Source: Pterobdella sp. o SKG-2022
Taxonomy: Eukaryota > Annelida > Clitellata > Hirudinida > Piscicolidae
Length of the DNA: 64,000 nucleotides
Direction: 5' to 3'
Assembly: GCA_964035795.1 (NCBI GenBank)
Contig: OZ038321.1
Coordinates: 23,752,850 to 23,816,849, forward strand
Positions 43,701 through 55,700 of this stretch are shown here, piece after piece. The notes beneath the pieces were generated by a model, which saw only the letters and a list, made by a program, of their open reading frames with translations, was not told the DNA's origin and ran no database searches. Both the position numbers and the translations under genes were made by a program. The stretch's first letter is position 1, and each line of letters starts with the position of its first letter.

Positions 43701-46700
43701 TCTACGAAATTAACGAAAGGAAATCATGAAGAATATTCACGACTTCTTAACAAAGATGATGATGATTTAGTTCTTGATGGTGATAGAAAGATTACAAGCA
43801 TCGTAGGATTCTGTGCAATTATATCCTAATCGAACCAATCCATCATACAGGCTAATCATTTAAAACACTAAGTTTTAATGAAATATTGATGTAAAAATTA
43901 CTAGTTTTGAAAAATAGTTCTCATATGCATTAGAAATATTTACACGCGTGTTCTCGCAAGGTTCAAGGATGAACGTAAAAATTCTTTTATTATGATTTTT
44001 TTATTCTTTTATTATGATTTTATTTTTTGCATGTTTACACTTTTATGTCTGAAAGCTTTTCAACAAAAGCAACAAAATATTTTGCGTTGAAAAACATTTC
44101 CTACAAACTCAATCAAATTTTCCTCGCTTGAAACCCCTTCTTTACCTAATCTTCCTTCAATAACGGTTTGCAAACCCTTAGTTCTTTGAAACATGGCATT
44201 TTTGAAAGAGGTAATTTTAAACAAAAATTGAACAAACTATATTCTGAATAATAAAAAACAATTTAACTTTAATTTTTTATTTCCTATCTATTTACATATG
44301 GTTCGAATTTCGAAACTATGTACTCGAACTAAAGATGGGTTGATATCGAGCGTGAACGAACATGGAAAACAAGTGCCATACTTGGAGAATAACAGAGTTA
44401 AAAAGATTAAGCTACTGGTGAAAACAACTGCAAAAAACGAATATACATGGAAAGATCGGTGGTTATGACTATTCTTAAAATGAGTAATTACTATTGGGAG
44501 CTTCGATAATACAAATATAGTTGCTATGAATAATCATTTACGTCGAAATTATGAGAAAAATTTAGTACATTTATTAGCCAAATTAGCTAGAATTTTCGGT
44601 AAGTATAGCCTTACTATAATACTTTGACATAAAATTTATGCTAACGTATTATGATAATAGCTAATTTCGTTAATAAATGTACTAAATTTTTCTCACAATA
44701 TCGACGTCAATCATTATTGATATTGCTTAAAAGTACATTAAGATGTCTCTAAAAAGTTTCTATGAAAACTATGAGAGTAAAAAAAAAAGTTTCAAATTTC
44801 ATAACACACATGCAATACCAACCCCCTGACCAAAATCTCTCCATGAAGCTCACAACAACAACAATCCCATGAGACCCCCAATTATTGGTCTTGAATACAT
44901 CAGGCCGAATAAAAAGAAAAAAATTAATGTCAAAGTTTTATATTCTTAGATAATAAATCAATTAAATTTTCAATCTTATGTTTTTCACCTTAAGATTGCC
45001 ATTAACAAATAGAAGTAAATATAGAAGAAATTGGAAACAACGTGTGAAGCCCACAGGAAGAAATTTCGGCTTAATTATGAATTGTAGTCATGGTTTTGAA
45101 CAATAATTATTTAGATATAACTTTTATGATTTTTTAATAGAACATAAAATTAAAAAAATGCTAAAAATTATTCATTATGTGGAAAATTCTAAAAAAGACC
45201 CAAACTATTTAAAAATTTGATAGCTTCACCGTATTAACGAAAAATGATACTGAGTGTATAAAAACATCACCTGAGTGTAATTTATATGAAAAAAACAAGC
45301 CAATCAAGATATCAGAATTATTTTCATTATTCCCATCACCATTACCTTTAACACTGTGCAATACACCATAAACCACCCTCACCATCTACATTACTTCAGC
45401 TTCATACACCACCATTACATTCTATAACCACAAGCAAAATTGATTATGGAGCCATCATCATCTACCATCACCACCACAACAACCCTCTTTCTCCACATCT
45501 CTTCATTCTATTTACCCTCACCATTATTTCTACAACACTTAACCATACATCTATACCCCCATCTTCCCCAGATCGGAGCTTTCTTCATGATCAACTTATG
45601 CCTCGTAGTGATTGCCACTCAGTTCTCAGAGACAAAGAAGAGGGAGATGGAAAGAATGTTGCTGGAGAGAAAAAGATTCCAATCTAACAGCACTCTCACC
45701 AGCTACTCCGAAGTTGGAAACACCTACACGGAAGTCATCAGGTGAGGTTTTGTTTCCAGCTTTCAGTTATAACGTTACTTGGTGTTGCATCTTGTGGAAT
45801 ATATAACACAAATTTTTTGGGAAGATTTGATACTCAAAAAAAATTAATGTTAAAATTTAAATTTGAAACACGAAGATTGCAAAATAATATGTTTGCAATA
45901 AAAAATAAAATGTTCTTTGAAAAGCCTGGTGGTTAAATATTGGAAGCGATTTGAAGCTCATAGCTTTGCTAAATTTGTATTTAAGACCAGATATCGTGTT
46001 TTTAAAGCTTGACTAATTATTGTTATTTTTTAAGAGCATTTCAAATATTTTCGAAAATTTTTTAAATTGTAAAAATAATTTATTCAAATTTGTCATTATT
46101 CTTATTTCATTCTATCATGTTTATTTATGTTTTCATTTTATTAGGGCCTTCATAAATATTATGGGTTAAAGTCTGACGGCTTTTAAATAAATTAAATGCA
46201 TTTTCATAGAAATCATTTAAACTTCACGAGTGCACTAGTTAGGTGGTCTATTTCATTGATATAATCTCGAATTAAATTGAAAGATATATTAAGATAATCT
46301 TTCAAATCAGGTTTCTCAAGCATTTGTGGAGAAAATCAAAAAAAAAAGTTTGCAAGTGGCTGAAAATTGAATCAAAAAAACATAGAAAAAAGTCTCGTAA
46401 GAAGAAAAAACAACGAAAAATAAAAAAAATAAGAAAAAAAGAAAAAGAAAAATACAAAAACAACATGGCTTCACCTCCCGAAACAGTACTGACCAGAAAG
46501 AAACTGCTGAGAAACACTGGCATGCATTTTTCTAAATCTCTAGTTGAGAAAAGCCCCTCGTTAGGCTCAAAAACGTGAGTTTGATGAAAAATTCAGACAA
46601 TTTTTTTTACATTTAGAGCTTGGTATAAGCTGCAAAAAATTAACTTTGAGATTTAGAAATGGAGAAGATACTTATTTTTTTGTCGGTTAAATACTTTCAG

Positions 46701-49700
46701 ACTCTTGTTTTGGAGTATGTAATGATTTTAAAACTATTTATTTAGAAAATTTATTATATAATAAACGCAACAGTCGTGAGCACAAAGACAGTGTATCATC
46801 CTTGAACCCACCATCACTGCTCTCACTGTACACACCTCAACGAAGCCCCAAACTTTTCACCATCCACCATCACTTCAACAACACCACTAACAGCAGTAAT
46901 GCATCCAGCACCAAACCCAAAAACAGAAGAACCACTTCCCGAACATCTTCTGTCTGTAGTGAGTTTTTAGGTCAGTTTTTGATGGTGCCTGTCGAAGTGT
47001 TTCGATCTCCTCTATCTCCCACCAACAAATCTATGGGAGATTTCTCTTTATTTTCACTGGCAACTTCAAACGTTTATAAACGAAAATTATCTTCTATCAA
47101 CAAAGCTTCTTCTTTCAATTGTGAAACTGTGCCCAACAGTTTTCCCATTGTACAGATCGACAGTGTTTCAAGTCTCAGAAATCCCTTCAAAGAAACAAAT
47201 TTCCGAAGGAAAAAATCTATGAATAGAGCTCTTTCTTTGAATGTTCACGAAATAAATCAAAAAATGCCAGTGAATAGGAAACAAAGTTTCAACTACACGA
47301 ACCCTTCCAGCCTTCTTTTCAACCAAAACTTCCCACCTATTTCCGCCAGACTCACCAAAGTTGAGCTTCAACGACACAAAAATTTTGTTTCTAAAGAAAA
47401 GTTGCGAAAAAACAAGTTATCAATGATAAAACGAGCACAGTCGATCAATGTGCCACAACTCACCGTTTCTGAGTTCCATGATGAAAACGATCTTGTATCA
47501 GACCAACTCATTTCTTCAGAAACAGCTGATGTGTTGCATAATATTGAGAATGGAATTCATGAAACCAAGAGTGAGAAAACTATCGAAAAATGTGCAAATT
47601 TGAACTTACCAAGTAAGTCTCTTTTGCAACCACTTCAAATCAATCAAGTCAAACTTCCTTTCCAACAAAAATCATGCTCAAACGATTCTTACCAAATACT
47701 CAATAATGAAAATTCTAAATTTGATTCTTTCCTGAAAACGAATTCCGATTCAATAGATTTCAATGACGCTAACAAAACTTCTGAAAAAAATTGCTCTAAG
47801 AACGAAAACGTAAGTAAGAACGAAACGGAAGATGAAATTCTAGACGATAAAAATGACTACGTTAGTGCTGAAGTGAAGTTCTGCGGCATCAAAAATGTCA
47901 ACACCACAAGCCACAATTTCAACCCCATCATTCCAAACATTTCCACTACCAACACCACCACCCACATCCCCACCAACATCACAACTAACACTACCTTAAA
48001 CACCATAACGACCCTTGACGTTACAACCACCATTCCCAGCATAACCATCTTACCCAACCTCACAACCACCCCTTACACCACTGAGAGCTTGCACTCAGAC
48101 ATGGAAAATAACGATGAACACACATTTCTCATCAACAGAGCCTCTTCCTGGAATGCTGGAAGCTCGCTGAAAAATTTTAAAAGTGAACTTTCCAGAAAAA
48201 AAATTAACTTTTTTAAGTTTAAAAACTTGAAAGATTTTCACAACAGTCTTGACATTTTGCCGAAAAGTGATAAAATCATTTCTAATGTGTCTATAAATAA
48301 AAACGAGAAGCTTCAGAAAGCCAAAGATAACCTTGAAGGTGATCAAAGTGACAACAAAGAGAATGGTGGCTTGCAAATGCATGCCGCTAAAAAAAGAATT
48401 TTATTTAAAAAATACTCCAATCTTCAGGTTGTTTTGATGATAATTCAAATTTGATTTTAACTTTTCATGAATGTCTTTATAAGTTTATACTTTTTAATTT
48501 TTGAAAACTTTTCAAAAATATTCTTCTGATTCAAACTAGAGAAGAAGCATTAATATTTCAAATTCTTTGTAGAAGCACAAACAAATGTAGTTTTGACTGA
48601 ACATCAAATTAAACTTCCCTTTCATATTCAAATTTTTCGACAAAAGATTATTCTTTTTTTTGTCAAATTAATCTTTTTGAATAACTTATAGATTATGAAC
48701 TAAAACGCAGTGGTTTGCAAGTTTGAAGTTCATAGTTTAGTTTCTAAAGCATGAAACTACTAAAAAAATTAATTAAGTTATTTTATTCAATTACTTTTTT
48801 ATTTAGTTTTTCAGTTCTTTATTCCATTTTTGTATCAAATTAAAAAAGAGAATGTGTTGAAAAATTATTAATAAACGTTTCAGTCTTCGTTTTGAGTTTC
48901 TTCAAAAGCATACAAACATATACATGCGCAGAACAAATAAAAAATGTTATGAAACACTTTTTTAACAAAAAAACAAAAAAACTGCAGAAGAAACTGAGTG
49001 AACTTCATCCTCATGAGCACGCTACCCACCTCAGCATCCAACCACCTATGCAGGATGGAGAGGCTGTTGTTAAGAATGACTTCGATCACAATGTGCCTAT
49101 TTTATCGTTTTTAGTTGCATTTTTATTAATATTCTGAAATAATATTTGCTTGAACATTTTAAAAAAAAATTTCAATCAATTAAATTTTTCAGCAGAAAAA
49201 TATGGAGCGTACAGAGGAGAGTAAGGATAAACAGTTGTTTGTTTGCAACGAAAGCAAGAAAGACAAAAATTTCATGATTAGTAAAAACTTCGAATGTGAA
49301 AAATTCGTTCAATTCAAAGACAATGAGAGCATCCACCCAGCTCTGAAGACGAGGGAGAGTTTGAAGGAGGGATGTCACCTCTCTGTTCCTACCTCCGAGA
49401 ACAAGATCAAACTTCTCAAACATGTTTCCAACAAAATCAATAGTGATAATAAATTAAACAAAAGTAATTTGTTGAGCGCGCAAGAGGAGTCTAATACCGG
49501 CAGACAAACCGATGAGTTGTTACATGCCAATCATCTTTCATGTGATCCTCCCCACCTAAAAATCGAATCTGCCAAAAATATGCCACAAAATTCAAATGAG
49601 AAATTTATTTTTGAAAATAGATATTTAAATAAAATAACCCTTCCAAAAGATAAAAAAGCAATAATGAGAAAGATTTTTTTCCACCATGTGGGGTCGGGGA

Positions 49701-52700
49701 GCTTAGATAAAGACAAGATGATGTTGAAAGTGATAAGAACGAGGTCACTGAGTTGTCGTCCAGCTGACCCGAGTGATGATTTGGAGAGTTTGAATAAAGG
49801 AAATATTTCAACTGGCATTTTAAATGATGGGAGAATGAAAGGTTCCGATGGAGATAGAGTTAATAAAGATAAGACTGCTACTAGTCGAATCCTCAACGGT
49901 GAGATTAGAGTGGTTTGATAAAATTAAATTTTTTGAAATTTCGAGAAATTTTTCATTTGTTACTAAAATAATATCTGATTAAAAAAATTCTTAAAAAGCT
50001 AATTCTTATAAAACATGGGTTAATGGGGGACACGGTTTAAATGACACTGAATATTATCGTTTCAGCAACCTCAATATTAGTTAATTTTTGAATTTAAATT
50101 GTCATTTTCATGTGATAAAATTTTAATTTTATAGAACATTTTTGAAAATTTTATCAAAATAAATTGAAACATCAAAGAATATAAACCAACCCTATATATC
50201 AAGTAAACTTTCATCATGACTCTAATTTCTCCGCAGTCCCGAAGACGAAAAGCATTTTGCGGACCAAATCTGTTTGTGATTATCCTCTCAAAGGTGTCCA
50301 GCCTTAAATGCTGACAAAAATAATTTTGAATTAATTTATAGAACCATTTGTGGCAAAGACGTTGCATTAATTTCGTCATTTATTAGAATTAAGACTTTAA
50401 AGAACTTTTTGAAAAAGTTTTTTTTGAATTATCTTTCAAAACCAAACGTAGAAATTATATTTTCATGTATTTTATGCTTTAATTTCAACACCAAATCTTG
50501 ACAGCCTGCCAAGAAGACAATTTATACGACACAAATCAGCTTTCTTCTTCACCCACGCACCCATCTGTCAGCTCATCTTCCTTCCATCTTTCCCCCAACC
50601 CCACCACCACTCTCCTTCCTTCATTTCAACGTCGTTGCTCCATTGGTAGAGCATCATCTCTCAACAACCCTTCAAACTACTGCCAATGTTCAACAAACCA
50701 ACAAAACAACCTCTGTCCACACAACACTCAGAAGTATGAACAGAACCTTTTGAAGGCCAGATCACTTAGCAGTTGTCTGTACAATAACTCTGAGAGCAGA
50801 AAGACATCCCATGTGGTGACGTTTGATAAGAAAGGTGAACCTTTGTGCTACATTATGAGTTGTGAAATTGGAATTTCATGAAAATTTAACTTGTGTTTCT
50901 TAGTTTCAAAAGTTTTTTCCTAATTTAATTTTCTTTCTGTTAATCACCCAATACTTCGTGGACATTCAACCAAGCAACTCATTCAAAAAAAAATTTCCAT
51001 TATTTTATTGTCTAATTCCAAATTTCCAAACATTAAATCTCAAATCATAATTTCGTAAAAGGAACAATTTCAGCGTAGAGACAAAACTCCAATGCGTAAT
51101 TTAACCCGCTACGAAGCAAATGGCTTTTTGGATTGAAAAAATTACAAATTCTTCTTCCTAACCGTTTTCTAACTTCTTTTCAGCAGTAGTAATGTTCTGT
51201 TAAGCATTTGGAGTAATTGAAGCGATTTGAAAATGTCGTAAGTTTCAGGCCTGCTTAGACACTAAAAAATATATAATGTATATATATATATATATATATA
51301 TGTCAATATATTTTATAGCAAATTTTTTCATTCTTTATAAGTTTTAACTTCAAAAGATATCGATAGAGATGAAAATTTAAATTTATTTCAAAATAAAATA
51401 AATTTTTTGAAACAACAATCTAATTTAAAAAAGGATTAAGTCTGCTCACAATATTTTTTTATTAGTTGCCGCTTTAAAAAATGAAATTATATTTTTGAAA
51501 TTTTCAAAGCATTTTTCAAATATTCAAAACTTTAAAAATAAAATATCAACTAGATGGTTGAGAAAAGCAAATCAAAACTAATTATTATACCCACTACTAA
51601 CAACTATTGAGCTAACAAATTCTTACAAGGATCAATTTAATTATATATTGGTATGCAGTACTGTTGGTTCTTGGATCCAAGCTAATTTGATTGAATAAAT
51701 AATCAAATCATATGAACTAATTTTAAATTAACTATTCATGAATGTCCAAAAACCTTCAACAAATTGAAAAACAAGTACATTCAATCAATAACAAAAAATA
51801 AAAAACACAAAACTATTGTTTGCTGTAAATCTTTCACCATGGTTTTAGAGACACATGAATACGTTATACATTATATCATCATGAAAACATAAAACAAATC
51901 TATAAGAAATACATTGAATACTATTGCTTATATATTAAACACCACCGTCAATAAAACGCAGTGCACAAAAGTCCATCATGGGAACAGAAAGGAAGGGAGC
52001 TTGACAGTGAATACAGTAATGAGAGCTCAAGTGATTCTGATGAGCCTGAAAGAAATCTGATCGGATGTTGGTGTTTTGGGGGTGGATTAGTGGTTTATTG
52101 AACTGTTTTAATGCGGGTTGTTGTAGTCATTAAGTGCTATTGATAAGTTGATCAAGAAAATAAGTACGTACGAACTAAAATTTGTATGTTTTGCAGTTTA
52201 TACGAAATTATAATTATGTTTAAACTTGAACCTGAAATTTATAACATGAAAAGCATAATTAATAATTTAAACAAACCATGATAAACAATTAAAGAAACCA
52301 TAAAAATTATTTTTGAACGTATTAATCTTCAAGTTACCGATGTAACTTTATCTCTTCCAAGCGTTTTGCACGTCTGTAGAGTTTCTTACCCGAGCTGCTA
52401 CAAAATGCTTTGCATTGTTGCACTACTGAATCGTAAGCAACAAAATCGCTAGTACTAAACGCTAGAAATGGAATGACGAAAGCATACATCACTTTCAGAA
52501 AAAGCGGCAAACAATAAGAATTTGGTACTTTTAGAGAATTAAAACTTTTTCTTCAAATAAAGGCAAACACTTGACAGCATCAAGTGTTCCGGATTTTTGG
52601 TTATTTAAATAAGAATGAGTTTTATAATGAGTTTTTATAAACAGAAAATTATCTTATCTACATTTGTGTATTTTGCACATAAGCATTTGCAGTTTCTAAT

Positions 52701-55700
52701 GTAAAAAAAATAAAAAATTGAAATTTATTGATGGTAAATTGTTCGCAGTAAGGTAAACATTCAGGAAAGGTCACATTTCATTGAAAGAATGCTCTGAGGC
52801 TTGATGAGTTTGTATAAGAAACCAAACAAGATTATATTTCTTTAAAAGCTACAAAATTTAATTATCGTATATAATTGTTCTGAGAATACGAATTGATCTT
52901 CTTATTTTTCTTTCCGTCATCATTCTATTTGTTTACAACTTCTGTTGAAAAAAAAAAAAAATTTGAAATTTTTGGAAAGTAATTAATTTACATGAGTTAT
53001 AAATCTTTCTATAATGATATATTCTTTGGTGGGTAACTTCCTTTTCCAACCCGTAGCTTACGTGACTACCGGTTGCTGTGCCCTCAACAGGTACTTTCAT
53101 CGAGGAGTTAGGCAGAAAACTTTTCGAGGCGACGGGAGACCCTTTGGAGGCAGTTTACTTTCGTCAAGAGATCTCTGGCTATTGTCCGCGGCAATGCTGT
53201 CAGCATCCTTTCCTGCCTCTGCCCCCTCCTCTCTTTCTCTTAATCTTTTTTGCTTCTACGTTGGTTTTTCATTTCCATAGTTTCTTTTTGCTAGCTTTGT
53301 AAATATTTTTTATTGCCTGACCAATCAATTAGATGCACTTTTAAAATAGCTTGAAGTACAATGTTTGAAGCATCCTAACCTCAAGTTTTCACCACTATTT
53401 ACTGAAAATATATACATTTATATTGGAAATTGATTTATATTGGAATTCAATTTGAAAGTTTAAACACTTATTTTCTCTTAACTCAGACGATTTCGCTAGT
53501 TTTCAACTTCGTTATAATTGTTTATTTCCTGAATCTTCTAATGTCCTTTTATTTCTATAATTAATATTTTCTTTTTTCTCTTTTAAAAGTTTTTTATTCA
53601 TTTTTTCAAAAATTTAATTATGACGATAATATTTTAACTATGGTTTATAACAACAGAAGATCATTCGATAAGGCTTAGAATGAGTTTTAGATTGAGTTTC
53701 ATTAAAAATGACATTTGATTTGAAACGTCGAGTTCGAAACTTCAAGTTTTCGTTTGGAAATTGAACTAATTTGCTTTTATTAAATCGAACAAAACAAGGA
53801 ATTCAAAAATTAAACTGAAAATTACAGTAAATAATCTTGTTATTGCTCAGTGCGAACACTTTGTAGCCAAACTAATCTAGTTAGTTTGTTTATTTTGTTG
53901 CTTTAACACTTGAAAACTCAATCATGTAAAATAGTTAAGAAACCAGAACCTATATTAACTTTGTTTCCTCAAACTGTTCTAAAACACGGACACAAAAAAC
54001 TTGGTCATTCCGAAATATCCCGAAGCATATATAACTTTGAATGCATTATATTCATAACTTCAGCTAGTAAAACTTTTTCATATACAAAAATTCATCAGAG
54101 ATGACTCATATAACTCTGAATTGTATGAAAAATATTCAAAAATTCGGAGCATTTGAAGTTTCAAAAACTCGGAATGTACGTTATGTATTTACTAGATATT
54201 CATTCATCAGTAGAACTTTTCAAACTCATTTTTAGTTTCTATTAATCAGCTCATGTTTATTTTTATATATTATACTAGCGAGTTTGTACCACTCAAAACA
54301 CATATATGAGAGTGCCATCGCAAGATTATTGAGGATTGTAAGAAGAAAAGTACAAAACATGCTTCATTGGAAATCCAGATAAATCAGTGTCTAGGGTTCA
54401 TGAAGTACCACTTCTGAGTAAAAAGTTTTTCAGGGAGACTTATTAAATGCTGCAGCTGGCAGCATGAGATTTTTTGAAAATTTTCTAACACAATATTTCG
54501 ATTTGTCATGTTTCATTTTATTTCAAAAGTATATCCCAATAAATTTTCATTGAGAGCACCGAATGATGGCAATTTTCACTAGCTCAACCACGTTGAACAC
54601 CCAAAAATACTCGAGCTAGTGCAGATTTTATCTCACTTTCCAATTTTTTCTTAAAAATTTGTTTTTATCAAGTTTTCCACATTAAAAATTACTTTGAAAG
54701 TTGTTACTCCAAAAATTTTGTTTAGGTGTTTTTAAACTTGCACGAAGTAGGATTTTTATTCATCGTTACAAGCAGAAGTCTAAATTTAATGAATGAATGA
54801 ACTGCTAAGAAAACAAAGATTCTAATGAAATTATTTTTTGTAAGCATTTCCAAATGGCCTTTTCAAAGTTTAACATACAACCATTCAACGCAAGCTTGGC
54901 GTTTTGCTGTTTTTTAATTTTTTTTTTTCATTATGCTTATTTTTTTCTTGAATTTTACTGTCTTTAAACTAACGCATTTGGAGTTTTCAAACGGATAAAT
55001 GAAGTTTTACAGCTTCAACACTTCACAAAATTTGCATCTCAACAAGGAATCAAGTGCTTCTTAATGAGAAATTTTCAACAAAAATTCATGAAACTATCTT
55101 ATATTTAGTTTTTTTTATATTATTCTATATTTGTTTCAATTTTTTTCTCGTCACTTTAAAACGAGTATTTCAGGATACACCTCTTTTTCAAAAGCAAGCC
55201 AAGTACATAATAAAGAGATTAGGTTACAAGCAGGCTTGCATTCATCATTTGAAAAAGTTTCATGGCAGTTGAATGAATTTTAAAAAAGCCTGCATTTGAC
55301 CCAATTAACTAAACTAAACTTTTCGATAAATTCAACTTTATTATAAGAAACAGACCTCAACAGAATATGAAACTTTCAAATTTTTTTTGGCTTTTTTGAA
55401 AAATTAATCTATTTGAAACCTCTTCAGTATTGGTATTCATAAAATATTTAAAAAACAGGCACATTTGAAAGTATTATTTCTGTTTTAATACCTTCAAAAA
55501 GTCATTGGCAATTATACTTAATGATATACCCTAATAACCCTCTCAAAGCATCAAAATACTACAAAATCCAGGCCATTACTGCTTCTTTGTTGATTTTCAA
55601 AAAAGTTTCAATCAGTTTTAATCAGACTTTGCAACTTCTGAACAAGCCATTTTTGAACTAATTTTAATGATCACTTCAAACTAATTCTAGGCCTTCACCC

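Noticed and set aside
45572..45741. NALCN or Cav1/2 identity for the channel
   Set aside because: NALCN-type or Cav1/2 channels lack the Cav3 gating-brake sequence (SETKKRE...SEVGNTYTE). The domain S4 and pre-S1 blocks also match Cav3, and there is no AID beta-binding motif.
47857..48069. Val/Met-rich minus-strand open frame
   Set aside because: Antisense shadow of the Thr/Asn-rich part of the Cav3 I-II exon.
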